A stretch of 64,000 bases of DNA from Paracoccaceae bacterium (GTDB lineage Bacteria; Pseudomonadota; Alphaproteobacteria; Rhodobacterales; Rhodobacteraceae). Position 1 is the first letter of the stretch. Every line of letters starts with the position of its first letter. The stretch lies in contig WKFI01000003.1 in NCBI GenBank assembly GCA_014872875.1, positions 41,597 to 105,596 on the forward strand, given 5' to 3'. The translations under genes were made by a program, and so were the position numbers. Positions 52,569 to 62,504 of this stretch are shown here, one piece after another. The notes below the pieces were generated by a model that saw nothing but the letters and a program-made list of their open reading frames with translations, was not told the origin of the DNA and made no database searches.

Positions 52569-53306
52569 CTACTGAAAACAGGCCGCGCGCCCGTCTGCCT
52601 TGATGGTTGCGGCCCCATCGGCGATCCGCGTGGCCTTGCGTTTGATCGTCGTCGTGGGTTTCGACGCGGATCTTACCTTTGGCGCAGGCAAGACTGCCGC
52701 GATCAAGGCCGCCTGCAGCGGGCTCAGCTTGGCCGCGCTGACACCAAAATAATGCTGTGCCGCAGCCTCAACCCCAAACACGCCCTCATCCATCTCGGCC
52801 ACGTTCAGATAGACTTCCAAGATGCGCCGTTTGGACCAGACCGCTTCAACCGCCGGGGTGATCGCGGTTTCCAGCGCCTTGCGCACATAGCTGCGCCCCT
52901 GCCACAGGAACACATTCTTCACCACCTGCTGCGTTATGGTCGAGGCGCCCCTCTTGCCACCCGCCTCGATCGCCGCGCGGATGGCTTCGACGTCAAACCC
53001 CCAATGCTCGCAGAACCGTGCATCCTCGGCCGCGACCACCGACCGGGCCATGACAGGGGCAATCTCTTCAATCGGCACCCAATCGCGCTCCACCGCGCCA
53101 ACCCGGCGCTGTTCGGACCAGATCGTATGGGTGATCGGCGGGTTCACAAAGGCAAACAGGAACACCAGCAGCGTCACAACCGCCACGACGATGGTCACAC
53201 AGCGCAACAGAAATCGCCCCAGCCGCGACAGAATCGGGCGGGAGGGTTTTTTCGCTGTCTTGCGTCTGCTCGTGCCTGTGCTTTTCTTTTTTACTGCCTT
53301 GGCCAT
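52569..53306 (-). CDS. mtgA: Monofunctional biosynthetic peptidoglycan transglycosylase
   Basis: A 245-residue type II membrane enzyme that polymerises lipid II into glycan strands. The Lys/Arg-rich N-terminus precedes one transmembrane segment (about 32-52). GT51 motifs are present: AAEDARFCEHWGFD with the catalytic Glu, GASTITQQVVKNVFL, RKALETAI and KRRILEVYLNVAEM. No transpeptidase domain follows. The start at 53306 (MAKAVKKK) gives the usual length. Confidence 0.94.
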   Translation of the reverse strand: MAKAVKKKSTGTSRRKTAKKPSRPILSRLGRFLLRCVTIVVAVVTLLVFLFAFVNPPITHTIWSEQRRVGAVERDWVPIEEIAPVMARSVVAAEDARFCEHWGFDVEAIRAAIEAGGKRGASTITQQVVKNVFLWQGRSYVRKALETAITPAVEAVWSKRRILEVYLNVAEMDEGVFGVEAAAQHYFGVSAAKLSPLQAALIAAVLPAPKVRSASKPTTTIKRKATRIADGAATIKADGRAACFQ

Positions 53307-53365
53307 GGCCCAGCTATACGCCACTTGCGCCTCCGGAAAAAGCACGGGCTTGCGTCAAATCCGGA

Positions 53366-53746
53366 TCAGAAGGAACAACTCCAGACCTTGACCTGACAAT
53401 TGAACCCATTGTCCATGCAATAACTCATGGCGCTGCTTTCCGCCAATTCCCGGTTCCGCTCATAGGCCCAACCCCAACCGCCATTGTCGGCCACGGCAAT
53501 CGCCGCGCAGGAGTTGTAGAAGGTGCGGATCACCGTACAGTCATACTGACACCCCGACATCGCAGAATCGTAGGCGCCCTGTTCCGATCCCCAGGAATTC
53601 GAGTAGCCATAGGCCCCGCCTGGTCCAACAGCGACAGCGCCCCAACAATACTCGTATCCACATTGTCCGGCGTGACCCGTTTGTACCAAGCCCAACAGAA
53701 CTCCCGCAGTCACCGCCGCGACACGCAATGTTCTGACCATCATCAT
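53366..53746 (-). CDS. DUF4189 domain protein, exported
   Basis: A 126-residue exported protein with a signal peptide (about 1-26, ending TGHA) and the DUF4189 pattern: WGAVAVGPGGAYGYSNSWGS, then C-x(3)-C and SCAAIAVADNGGWGWAYERN. Six or more cysteines indicate disulfides. Function unknown. A GGGAGG site precedes three adjacent ATG codons; 53746 and 53743 are both plausible starts. Confidence 0.8.
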   Translation of the reverse strand: MMMVRTLRVAAVTAGVLLGLVQTGHAGQCGYEYCWGAVAVGPGGAYGYSNSWGSEQGAYDSAMSGCQYDCTVIRTFYNSCAAIAVADNGGWGWAYERNRELAESSAMSYCMDNGFNCQVKVWSCSF

Positions 53747-54061
53747 CAATCCTCCCAAAGTCCCCTTTTGCCCAGTGTTGCACAGGCTAGGCACGATCCC
53801 GGCATGATTTCTGCGTTGCCCATCGAAGGCGTCGGGACAGCAGCGATGATCGAATCACGAAACCGTGATATCCTTCCCTTACGTAAGCCGGGTCGGGGGG
53901 ACCGGGAATGCTTACCAAACCTCGGAAAGACGCAATGGATATCCGCCTGTTTCAGGCGATTTGAAACGCCGTACCAAGACGGCACCGATATCCTGCAGTC
54001 GACACGGTCAGATCCCAAGACCAACCGCTCTCCCCGGCCCATTTTCAGCAAGGAGAGAGTT
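53747..54061. other. Gene-free divergent interval between DUF4189 and GYD genes
   Basis: A 315-base interval between divergently transcribed small genes. No gene is supported. It must contain both promoters; I did not find a convincing -35/-10 pair. AAGGAGAGAG just before 54062 is the ribosome-binding site of the GYD gene. Confidence 0.5.
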
Positions 54062-54394
54062 ATGGCACTTTACATGTGGATGGCAAAGTATACCCCGGCC
54101 GCGGTCAAGGCGATCATGGACAGCGATACCAACCGCGAAGACATGGCCCGCGCCACGGTCGAAGCCGCCGGTGGCAAATTTCTGGGCTTTTACGGATTGA
54201 TCGGCCAAGAACACCATGTCGCTCTTCTCTGCGACATGCCGGGTACGGCGGAATATATTGGTCTCGTGGTAACGGCAAACATGGGCGGTGCCATCGAAAG
54301 CCACAAGACGATCCCGATGTACAGTGCTGATGAGATGAATGGTGCACGCGACACCTATCGGTCATTGAAATCGGTCTACGCCCCGCCCAGCTGA
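54062..54394 (+). CDS. GYD domain-containing protein
   Basis: A 110-residue protein of the GYD-domain (alpha/beta ferredoxin-like) family; it opens MALYMWMAKYTPAAVKAIMD and has GGKFLGFYGLIGQEHHVALLCDMPG in the middle, with YW-G replaced here by FYG. Function unknown in the family. AAGGAGAGAG precedes the ATG. A strong bidirectional terminator separates it from gltB. Confidence 0.78.
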   Translation: MALYMWMAKYTPAAVKAIMDSDTNREDMARATVEAAGGKFLGFYGLIGQEHHVALLCDMPGTAEYIGLVVTANMGGAIESHKTIPMYSADEMNGARDTYRSLKSVYAPPS

Positions 54395-54409
54395 TCCCAA
54401 TTCACGAAC

Positions 54410-54448
54410 AAAAAAGCCCCGCGAAATCGGTTTCGCGGGGCCTTTTTT
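54410..54448. terminator. Bidirectional intrinsic terminator between GYD and gltB genes
   Basis: A perfect 11-bp stem GCCCCGCGAAA/TTTCGCGGGGC with loop TCGG is flanked by six A residues on the left and six T residues on the right. It therefore works in both directions, for the GYD gene on the plus strand and gltB on the minus strand. Confidence 0.9.
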
Positions 54449-54464
54449 ACTTACTTAGAGCCGA

Positions 54465-57400
54465 TTATTCTGCCGGGATCGCGCCTTCGCTCAGGGTCAG
54501 CGGATGCGCCAGCTTGTTCAGCATTTCCTTCGGGCAGACCTGCAGGAAGTTGGCTTTTTCGATATCCCAATGCTGCAGGATATCGGCTGCCTTGCGGCTT
54601 CCGGTTTCCTCGGCATGGCGTTCGATCAGACCTTTCAGCTCGGCCTCCCAATGCGCCACCGTTACAGGGCAGGTCACCAGAGTCTCAAGGTTCATCACTT
54701 TCTCTGCCCGGCCTTCAGGATCGTACAGGTATGCCATACCACCGGTCATGCCAGCCCCAAAGTTGGCGCCGATGCTGCCCAAGATCACGGCAATCCCACC
54801 GGTCATATATTCACAACCACAGGCACCGCAGCCCTCAATGACCACCTTGGCACCCGAGTTGCGCACCGCAAACCGTTCTCCGGCGCGACCTGCGGCGAAC
54901 AGATGCCCGTCGGTTGCCCCGTACAGAACCGTATTGCCGATGATCGTGTTGTCGCTGGCGGTCAGCGGGCTGACCTGCGGCGGGCGCACCACGATGGTGC
55001 CCCCTGACAGGCCCTTGCCGACATAGTCGTTGGCATCGCCCGACACTTCCAGCTTCAGCCCCGGCGCGGCAAAGGCGCCCAGCGACTGCCCGGCGGATCC
55101 CTGCAGCTTGACCGTCAGGTGATCCGGCTGGAACGCATTGCGCATACCGAAATTCCGCACGATATGGCTGGATGTCCGCGTCCCAACGGTACGGTGCGTG
55201 TTCTGGATCGCGTAAGACAGCTGCATCTTTTCGCCATCCTCAAGGAACCGCGCTGCATCGCGCACGATCTCGGCATCAAGAGTATCGGGCACCGCGTTGC
55301 GGTCCTTGTCGCGGTTGTACACGATATCGGCTGCACCATCGACGGTGATCAGCAGCGGGTTCAGGTCCAGATCGTCCAGATGGGCCGAGCCACGCGACAC
55401 CTGCGCCAGCAGATCCGCCCGCCCGATCACCTCGTCCAGCGACCGCGCCCCGATGGAAGCCAGGATTTCCCGAACCTCCTGCGCATAGAAGGTGATCAGG
55501 TTAACAACCTTGTCCGCATTGCCGGTAAACTTGCCGCGCAGCGCCTCATCCTGAGTACAAACCCCCACCGGGCAGGTGTTCGACTGGCACTGCCGCACCA
55601 TGATACAGCCCATGGCGATCAGGGCGGCGGTACCGATCCCGTATTCCTCGGCGCCCAACATCGCTGCCATGACAATGTCGCGCCCGGTCCGCAGACCGCC
55701 ATCGGTCCGCAGGGTGACCCGTTCGCGCAGGTTGTTCATCGACAGGACCTGATGCGCCTCGGTCAGGCCCATCTCCCATGGCAGACCCGCATATTTGATG
55801 CTGGTCGCTGGCGACGCGCCGGTGCCGCCATTGTGGCCCGAGATCAGGATGATGTCCGCCTTGGCCTTGGCCACACCGGCGGCAATCGTGCCCACGCCCG
55901 AAGACGCCACCAGCTTGACCGTCACCTTGCAGCGCGGGTTGATCTGCTTCAGGTCATAGATCAGCTGGGCCAGATCCTCGATCGAGTAGATATCGTGGTG
56001 CGGCGGCGGGCTGATCAGGGTCACACCCTTGGTCGAATGGCGCAGGCGCGCAATCAGGTCGGTGACCTTCATGCCCGGCAGCTGACCACCTTCGCCGGGC
56101 TTGGCGCCCTGAGCGACCTTGATCTCCAGCTCTTCACACTGGTTCAGGTATTCGGCGGTCACGCCGAACCGGCCCGATGCGACCTGTTTGATCTTGGCCG
56201 ACGGGTTGTCGCCATTGGGCTCGGGTACGAAATGCGCCGGATCTTCACCGCCTTCGCCCGAATCCGACTTGGCCCCGATCCGGTTCATCGCCACATTCAG
56301 CGTCTTGTGCGCCTCGGGGCTCAGCGCGCCCAGCGACATGCCCGGCGTGACGAACCGCTTGCGGATTGCGGTGATGCTTTCGACCTCTTCAATTGGCACC
56401 GGCTTGCCCAGCGCCTTGATGTCCAGCAGGTCCCGCAGATGGATCGGCGGGTTCGACTGCATCTTGGCCGAATATTGTTTCCACAGCTCATAAGACGCCC
56501 GGTTGCAGGCCATCTGCATCATGTGCATCGAGGTCGCTTCCCACGCATGGGTCTCACCCGATTTCCGCGCCTTGTAGAAGCCACCGATCGGCAGAACGTC
56601 CAGACCGCTGGCCCATCCTTTGGCGTGGATTTCTTCGGCCTTGGTCTGAATGCCCTTCACACCGATCCCCGAGATACGGCTGGTCATGCCGGGGAAGAAC
56701 TCAGCACACATGGCGCGGGACAGGCCCACAGCCTCGAAGTTCAGACCACCACGATAAGACGAGATAACCGAAATCCCCATCTTGGCCATGATCTTGAGCA
56801 GACCCTGGTCGATGGCCTCGCGATAGCGCGCGACATTTTCGGTCAGCGTGCCGTCCAACAGGCCACGCTCGATTCGGTCAGCCAGGCTGTCCTCGGCCAG
56901 ATAAGCGTTCACAACGGTGGCACCACACCCGATCAGCACCGCAAAGTAATGCGGATCGATACATTCCGCCGACCGCACGTTCAGCGAACAGAAGGTGCGC
57001 AGGCCCTGACGGGTCAGATGGCTATGAACCGCGCTGGTCGCCAGGATCATTGGCATTCCGACCTTGTCAGCTGCGGAATACTGGTCGGTCAGTACCAAAT
57101 GCCCGGCACCCGAACGTACGGCATCCTCGGCCTCGGACCGGATGCGCGCCAGGGCCGCGTTCAACGCGCCTTCGCCGGGTTCGAACGTACAATCGATCTC
57201 GACCAGCGAGGAATCAAAGCTGTCCACCAGCTTTTCCCACTGGGCGTTCCCGACAAACGGGCTTTCCAGCACGATGATCTCGGTCTGACTGCTGTCTTCG
57301 TCGAGCACGTTCTTCAGGTTTCCGAACCGGGTCTTCAACGACATCACGCGATATTCGCGCAAGCTGTCGATCGGTGGGTTGGTCACCTGGCTGAAGTTCT

Positions 57401-58997
57401 GACGGAAGAAATGGCTCAGCGGGCGGTACATCTTGGACAGAACCGCGGACGGGGTATCATCCCCCATCGACGCAAGGCTTTCCTTGCCGTCTTCGGCCAT
57501 CGGCGACAGAATCTGCTCCAGCTCTTCGATGGTGTAGCCAGCCGCGATCTGGCGTTTGCGCAGGCTTTCACCGCTGAACAGCACCGTTTCTTCGGCATCC
57601 TGCAACGACGCTTCCAGGTTGTTGATCTTCCCAACCCATTCGCCGAACGGCCGCGACGCAGCCAAGGTGTCCTTGATCTCGGTATCATGGAACAGCTTAC
57701 CCTCGGCCATATCGACGGCAATCATCTGCCCCGGACCCAACGCGCCCTTTTCGCGGACCGACGCTTCGTCGATCGGAACCATGCCCGCTTCCGAGCCCGC
57801 AATCAGCAGCCCGTCGCCGGTCACCACGTACCGCATCGGGCGCAGACCGTTGCGGTCGGTCCCGGCACAAACCCAGCGTCCATCGGTCATCGCCAAAGCG
57901 GCGGGACCGTCCCACGGCTCCATGACCGAGTTGCAATAGGAATACATGTCGATCCAGGGTTGCGGCAGTTCCACCGCCTGTTTCGACCAGCTTTCCGGTA
58001 CCATCATGGTCTTGGCCATCGGAGCGTTCCGACCGGCACGCACCATCACCTCGAACACCGCATCCAGCGCCGCCGAATCCGACGAACCGCTCGCGACGAT
58101 CGGTTTGATATCATCCGCGAGCTCACCAAAAAACGAAGACGCCATGCGGATCTCGTGGCTCTTCATCCAGTTCAGGTTGCCCTTCAGCGTGTTGATCTCG
58201 CCGTTATGGGCCAACATGCGGAACGGCTGTGCCAGCCACCATTGCGGGAAGGTGTTGGTGGAATAACGCTGGTGATACAGGGCAAAGGCGCTCTCGAACC
58301 GGTCATCCATCAGGTCCGGATAGAACACGGCCACCTGCTCGGCCAGCATCATACCCTTGTAGATGATCGACCGGCACGACAGAGAGGCCAGATAGAGATC
58401 ATTGACCCCGGCCGCCGCTGCTGCCTTCTCGATCCGGCGGCGGATGACATAAAGCTCGCGCTCGAATGTCTCTTCATCTACGCCCTTCGCGTTCGAGATC
58501 AGAATCTGCTCAATCTCGGGCCGAGTTGCGTTTGCCTTCTCACCCAGGCAAGTCACATCCACCGGCACATGCCGCCAGCCATAGATGTAATAACCCATGC
58601 GCAGAACTTCGGATTCCACGATGGTCCGGCAGCGTTCCTGCGCGCCAAAATCCGTGCGCGGCAGGAATACCTGACCCACGGCCATCAACTGATCCATGCG
58701 CGGCTCGTGACCGGTGCGGCGGATCTGATCATAAAAGAACGACACCGGAATTTGCACGTGAATGCCCGCGCCATCGCCAGTCTTACCATCCGCGTCCACC
58801 GCGCCCCGGTGCCAGATCGCCTTCAGCGCGTCGATACCAGCCTCGACAACCTTACGGCTGGGCTTGCCATCGACTGACACAACCAATCCCACACCGCAGG
58901 AGGAATGCTCCTCTTCTTCGGCGTACAAACCATGGTCGGCCATCCATTTGCGTTTGGCCTCTTCGGCTCTGACCCAATCTGCATCATACTTGGTCAT
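54465..58997 (-). CDS. gltB: Glutamate synthase (NADPH) large subunit
   Basis: A 1,510-residue subunit. The propeptide ends before Cys34 in HSSCGVGL, the N-terminal nucleophile of the amidotransferase domain. The FMN/synthase domain has the GGTGASP and [3Fe-4S] motif CIMVRQCQSNTCPVGVCTQ (about 1150). A C-terminal glutamate-synthase beta-helix carries GGTIVVRPP and AGRAGERFAVRNSG. It converts glutamine and 2-oxoglutarate to two glutamates. It overlaps the downstream-encoded GFA gene (ATGA at 58994-58997). A 1,252-codon antisense frame is only a shadow. Confidence 0.97.
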   Translation of the reverse strand: MTKYDADWVRAEEAKRKWMADHGLYAEEEEHSSCGVGLVVSVDGKPSRKVVEAGIDALKAIWHRGAVDADGKTGDGAGIHVQIPVSFFYDQIRRTGHEPRMDQLMAVGQVFLPRTDFGAQERCRTIVESEVLRMGYYIYGWRHVPVDVTCLGEKANATRPEIEQILISNAKGVDEETFERELYVIRRRIEKAAAAAGVNDLYLASLSCRSIIYKGMMLAEQVAVFYPDLMDDRFESAFALYHQRYSTNTFPQWWLAQPFRMLAHNGEINTLKGNLNWMKSHEIRMASSFFGELADDIKPIVASGSSDSAALDAVFEVMVRAGRNAPMAKTMMVPESWSKQAVELPQPWIDMYSYCNSVMEPWDGPAALAMTDGRWVCAGTDRNGLRPMRYVVTGDGLLIAGSEAGMVPIDEASVREKGALGPGQMIAVDMAEGKLFHDTEIKDTLAASRPFGEWVGKINNLEASLQDAEETVLFSGESLRKRQIAAGYTIEELEQILSPMAEDGKESLASMGDDTPSAVLSKMYRPLSHFFRQNFSQVTNPPIDSLREYRVMSLKTRFGNLKNVLDEDSSQTEIIVLESPFVGNAQWEKLVDSFDSSLVEIDCTFEPGEGALNAALARIRSEAEDAVRSGAGHLVLTDQYSAADKVGMPMILATSAVHSHLTRQGLRTFCSLNVRSAECIDPHYFAVLIGCGATVVNAYLAEDSLADRIERGLLDGTLTENVARYREAIDQGLLKIMAKMGISVISSYRGGLNFEAVGLSRAMCAEFFPGMTSRISGIGVKGIQTKAEEIHAKGWASGLDVLPIGGFYKARKSGETHAWEATSMHMMQMACNRASYELWKQYSAKMQSNPPIHLRDLLDIKALGKPVPIEEVESITAIRKRFVTPGMSLGALSPEAHKTLNVAMNRIGAKSDSGEGGEDPAHFVPEPNGDNPSAKIKQVASGRFGVTAEYLNQCEELEIKVAQGAKPGEGGQLPGMKVTDLIARLRHSTKGVTLISPPPHHDIYSIEDLAQLIYDLKQINPRCKVTVKLVASSGVGTIAAGVAKAKADIILISGHNGGTGASPATSIKYAGLPWEMGLTEAHQVLSMNNLRERVTLRTDGGLRTGRDIVMAAMLGAEEYGIGTAALIAMGCIMVRQCQSNTCPVGVCTQDEALRGKFTGNADKVVNLITFYAQEVREILASIGARSLDEVIGRADLLAQVSRGSAHLDDLDLNPLLITVDGAADIVYNRDKDRNAVPDTLDAEIVRDAARFLEDGEKMQLSYAIQNTHRTVGTRTSSHIVRNFGMRNAFQPDHLTVKLQGSAGQSLGAFAAPGLKLEVSGDANDYVGKGLSGGTIVVRPPQVSPLTASDNTIIGNTVLYGATDGHLFAAGRAGERFAVRNSGAKVVIEGCGACGCEYMTGGIAVILGSIGANFGAGMTGGMAYLYDPEGRAEKVMNLETLVTCPVTVAHWEAELKGLIERHAEETGSRKAADILQHWDIEKANFLQVCPKEMLNKLAHPLTLSEGAIPAE

Positions 58998-59455
58998 TGG
59001 CTAACTCCTTCGTCGGGCGAGGCATCCTCAGGCGTGAATAGCGCAAGGGTTTCCGCTTCGGTAAACTGTTTTCTGTCATCCGGCAGGTCATGGGCCGTGG
59101 TTTTGCGATCCACGTAAAATTCATGCCCCAGACGCATGCCTTCGGTTTCGTCGAACAGGCCCAAGGCCATGTTGTATGTTTGTGCGCCGGGTCCCTCGGC
59201 CGTGATCCGATACCAAAGAGGCGATCCGCATTCCGCGCAATTGGCGCGCTCGGCCCAGTCCGAAGTGCGGACCCGCCGGATATGCTCGGTTCCGCTCAGT
59301 TCCAGGTTTTCCGGCTCAATCGACACCGCATAAAACGCGCTGCCGGTCCAACGTTTGCACATATCGCAATGACAGGCGCCGAACCTTTCCGGCACCTCTT
59401 GTGCGACAAAGCTGACACGCCCGCACATGCAATGACCTGTTCTGGTCTGGGTCAT
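58994..59455 (-). CDS. GFA-family zinc-binding protein, copy 1
   Basis: A 153-residue protein with the GFA (glutathione-dependent formaldehyde-activating) cysteine pattern: HCMCGRVSF, CHCDMCKRW and CAECGS. These bind zinc; the true function of many GFA proteins is unsettled. It is a paralogue of the neighbour encoded at 59452-59889. Start and stop overlap the flanking genes by ATGA, so gltB expression appears coupled to it. Confidence 0.87.
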   Translation of the reverse strand: MTQTRTGHCMCGRVSFVAQEVPERFGACHCDMCKRWTGSAFYAVSIEPENLELSGTEHIRRVRTSDWAERANCAECGSPLWYRITAEGPGAQTYNMALGLFDETEGMRLGHEFYVDRKTTAHDLPDDRKQFTEAETLALFTPEDASPDEGVSQ

Positions 59456-59889
59456 GCCGGATCCTCGGTCGGTGCGCCCGAAAATGCCTCGATCATTTGC
59501 GCTTCGGTCATCTTCCGACGATCCCCTTCAAAGGCATAGCCGTCCGGTTTCCGGTCGATATAGATTTCCAGGCTCAACCCGTTGTCGCCGGCGTTTTCGA
59601 ACAGACCGGCCGCCATCTGTGTCTGCCCCTGATGCGGCCCAGGCTGGGTCATGCGGTACCACAGAGAGGATCCGCATTCGCCACAGAACGCCCGTTCGGC
59701 CCAGCTGGACGACTGATAGGTCTTGACCGGGCCCAGCGCTGCATAACCGGGCGCCGCCTCAAAACTCAGGAATGGTCCGCTGCCCCAGCGTTGGCACATC
59801 TCGCAGTGACAGGCCGCAATCGCGGGCCGGACCGGAGTCGCCGTGACGGTCACTGCGCCGCACATGCACTGACCTCTCAATTCGCTCAT
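59452..59889 (-). CDS. GFA-family zinc-binding protein, copy 2
   Basis: A 145-residue paralogue of the adjacent gene with the same cysteine pattern, QCMCGAVTV, CHCEMCQRW and CGECGS. The start at 59889 is supported by GGAG upstream and avoids a short unmatched extension. It probably arose by tandem duplication; both copies sit between gltD and gltB. No glutathione-formaldehyde pathway gene is adjacent. Confidence 0.87.
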   Translation of the reverse strand: MSELRGQCMCGAVTVTATPVRPAIAACHCEMCQRWGSGPFLSFEAAPGYAALGPVKTYQSSSWAERAFCGECGSSLWYRMTQPGPHQGQTQMAAGLFENAGDNGLSLEIYIDRKPDGYAFEGDRRKMTEAQMIEAFSGAPTEDPA

Positions 59890-60014
59890 CGTCGTCTCCG
59901 TCCGCTGATGGGTCATTGCTGCTGACCCGGTTGGCTTGAGCCCGAACCCCGAGGGGATCAGGCGGTGTACGGGCTGTGCACGGCCTGCGCACAGAAATCA
60001 CTCGGGTATACCGC

Positions 60015-61454
60015 TTACTCCGCGGCCACTGCAGCTTTGCTATTGAAGCGCTCGATGATTGCATCGGCACAGTCACGGCCATCCTTGATCGCCCAGACGA
60101 CCAGCGACGCCCCTCGCACGATGTCACCCACTGCGTAAACACCGTCCAACTCGGTCTCACCGGTCTGGAACGCCGCCTTGACGGTGCCCCAACGGGTCAC
60201 GGGCAGCTCGGGCTGACCCCACAGTGTCGGCAGGTCTTCCGGTTCGAAGCCCAGCGCTTTGATCACCAGGTCGGCATCTTCGACGTAATCTGCACCTTCG
60301 ATCACCTCCGGCGCCTGACGGCCCGACGCATCGGGCTGACCCAACCGCATCTTCTGGACCATTACGCCAGTCACCTTGCCCTTGGCGCCGGTGAACCCCT
60401 TGGGTGCGCTCAACCATTCAAAGACCACGCCTTCTTCCTCGGCGTTCTGCACTTCCCGCTGCGATCCTGGCATGTTGGCCCGGTCACGGCGATACAGGCA
60501 TTTGACCGAAGTCGCCCCCTGCCGAATCGAAGTCCGCACACAATCCATCGCAGTATCACCGCCGCCGATTACCACGACGCGTTTGCCCTCGGCGTTCAGC
60601 TTGCCGCTGTCAAACGCCTCGACGGCGTCACCGAAACTCTTCTTGTTCGATGCAGTCAGGAAGTCGATTGCCTTGACGATCCCCTTGGCACCTGAGCCCG
60701 GCATCTGCAGATCGCGCGACTTGTAAACCCCTGTAGCAATGATGATTGCGTCATGTTTGGCGCGCAGATCCTCGAAGGAGATGTCTTCGCCCACATTGCA
60801 ATTGAGCTCAAACGTCACTCCACCCTGCGCCAACAGCTCATTGCGGCGCATGACCACGTCCTTTTCCAGCTTGAAGCCGGGAATGCCATAGGTCAGCAAA
60901 CCGCCCGCTCGGTCGTAGCGGTCATAAACGGTGACCTGCACCCCCGCTCGACGCAGCATGTCGGCAGCTGCCAGACCTCCGGGGCCCGCGCCGATGATAC
61001 CAACGCTTTCCGACCGTTCCGAAACGGGCTGAACCGGCTGAACCCAGCCTTTGTCCCAAGCGGTATCCGTAATGTATTTCTCGACCGCACCGATGGTCAC
61101 GGTTCCATGGCCCGACTGTTCGATCACGCAATTGCCTTCGCACAGTCGATCCTGCGGACAGATGCGGCCGCAGATCTCGGGGAAGGTGTTGGTCGCTTGG
61201 CTGGTCTGGTAGGCCTCCTCCAGCCGTCCGGTCGCGGTCAGGCGCAGCCAGTCGGGAATGTTGTTGTGCAGCGGGCAATGGGATTGGCAATAAGGAACGC
61301 CGCATTGACTGCACCGGCTGGCCTGCTCTTCGGCCTTGGCGGCTGCGAACTCCGCATAGATCTCATCGAAATCCTCTTTACGTGCCGTAGCGGCGCGCTT
61401 TTCGGGCATGTCCCGGTCGATCTGCACAAATTTCAGCATCGGCTGCTTGGCCAT
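60015..61454 (-). CDS. gltD: Glutamate synthase small subunit
   Basis: A 479-residue FAD- and iron-sulfur-containing subunit that passes NADPH electrons to GltB. The N-terminal cysteine cluster includes CSQCGVPYCQSHCP and CGRICPQDRLCEGNC; FAD binding is GAGPGGLAAAD and NADPH binding VIGGGDTAMDC. Length is normal. It is upstream of gltB on the minus strand with two GFA genes between them. A palindrome lies 64 bases upstream of the start (61518-61532). Confidence 0.96.
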   Translation of the reverse strand: MAKQPMLKFVQIDRDMPEKRAATARKEDFDEIYAEFAAAKAEEQASRCSQCGVPYCQSHCPLHNNIPDWLRLTATGRLEEAYQTSQATNTFPEICGRICPQDRLCEGNCVIEQSGHGTVTIGAVEKYITDTAWDKGWVQPVQPVSERSESVGIIGAGPGGLAAADMLRRAGVQVTVYDRYDRAGGLLTYGIPGFKLEKDVVMRRNELLAQGGVTFELNCNVGEDISFEDLRAKHDAIIIATGVYKSRDLQMPGSGAKGIVKAIDFLTASNKKSFGDAVEAFDSGKLNAEGKRVVVIGGGDTAMDCVRTSIRQGATSVKCLYRRDRANMPGSQREVQNAEEEGVVFEWLSAPKGFTGAKGKVTGVMVQKMRLGQPDASGRQAPEVIEGADYVEDADLVIKALGFEPEDLPTLWGQPELPVTRWGTVKAAFQTGETELDGVYAVGDIVRGASLVVWAIKDGRDCADAIIERFNSKAAVAAE

Positions 61455-61517
61455 GGCTCGGACTCCGTCAATTGTCTGGCTGCGGTCGGTGATAAACCGT
61501 AGCTTTCCGGATTAAAA

Positions 61518-61532
61518 GTCAACTATGTTGAC
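61518..61532. promoter_or_regulatory. Palindromic candidate operator in the gltD-uppP intergenic region
   Basis: GTCAACTATGTTGAC is a perfect 6-bp inverted repeat with a 3-bp spacer, lying between divergent gltD and uppP. It shares 12 of 15 positions with GTCAGCCTTGTTGAC upstream of petP (16641-16655). Spacing and symmetry suit a winged-helix dimer. The binder is unknown; PetP is a candidate. Confidence 0.45.
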
Positions 61533-61695
61533 CTATTTGTCGATTTAAACCCTGAATTGCCCAAAAATTTGGGGCCAGTCCAGAATTATTATGTACCACA
61601 TCGGACCTATATTAAGACTTTCCAATAAAAACAAAGAGCTTATACCCTGATCGAGCTCTGCCTTCGCAGGCCGCATCCGGACAGGTTCTTCGCTC

Positions 61696-62502
61696 ATGCC
61701 GCTGTTTCAGCTGATCCTCGTTGCGGTGATTCAAGGGATCACCGAATTTCTCCCGATCTCATCCTCGGGTCATCTGATTCTGCTGCCAGGTCTGACCGGG
61801 CTTGAAGATCAAGGCCAGGTCATCGACGTCGCGGTGCATGTTGGCACCCTGATAGCGGTTGTCCTGTTTTTCTGGAGCGATGTCAGGACTGGCCTCATAG
61901 GCCTGCCCCGCGCGCTGGCCGGACGCACGGACACACCGGGCTCCAGGCTCGCAATGGGGCTGATCGTGGCGACCATTCCCACAGTGATCGCGGGCGCCAT
62001 TCTGCATTTCACCGGCCTTAGCGACGCCTTGCGGTCCATGACCGTGATCGGCTGGACCATGCTGGGTTTCGGCCTGGTCCTTTATTGGGCTGACACCTAT
62101 TCCCCTGCCATCCGCACCGCCCCGGAATGGAGCCTGAAGCACGCCCTGATCATGGGCCTTTGGCAGGCGCTGGCGCTGATCCCGGGCACCTCGCGATCAG
62201 GCATCACCATCACGGGCGGACGCCGCCTGGGTTACGACCGTGAAAGCGCGGCCCGACTGTCGATGCTGATGTCGATCCCAACCATCCTGGCCTCGGGCAC
62301 GTTGCTGGGGCTGGAGGTGGCCATCGAGGCCAACCCGGCCGTGATCCGTGATGCCCTGATCGCCGCAGCATTGGCCTGTCTGTCGGCGCTGGCAGCGCTG
62401 ACCCTGATGATGCGTCTGCTGAAAAGCGTGAGCTTCACCCCTTATGTGGTTTATCGAGTGATCCTGGGCGTGATCCTGTTGGGAATCGCCTACGGCACCT
62501 GA
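61696..62502 (+). CDS. uppP: Undecaprenyl-diphosphate phosphatase
   Basis: A 268-residue integral membrane phosphatase (BacA family) that recycles the lipid carrier of peptidoglycan synthesis. Both signature motifs are visible, GITEFLPISSSGH (19-31) and PGTSRSGITITGG, with eight or so hydrophobic segments. The upstream 240 bases are AT-rich. A family B repeat follows and probably terminates it. Confidence 0.95.
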   Translation: MPLFQLILVAVIQGITEFLPISSSGHLILLPGLTGLEDQGQVIDVAVHVGTLIAVVLFFWSDVRTGLIGLPRALAGRTDTPGSRLAMGLIVATIPTVIAGAILHFTGLSDALRSMTVIGWTMLGFGLVLYWADTYSPAIRTAPEWSLKHALIMGLWQALALIPGTSRSGITITGGRRLGYDRESAARLSMLMSIPTILASGTLLGLEVAIEANPAVIRDALIAAALACLSALAALTLMMRLLKSVSFTPYVVYRVILGVILLGIAYGT

Positions 62503-62504
62503 CA

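Noticed and set aside
55119..58877. A 1,252-codon open frame on the strand opposite gltB
   Set aside because: It lies wholly antisense to a clear gltB and has no recognisable domains. Long antisense frames are expected in GC-rich genes with strong third-position bias.
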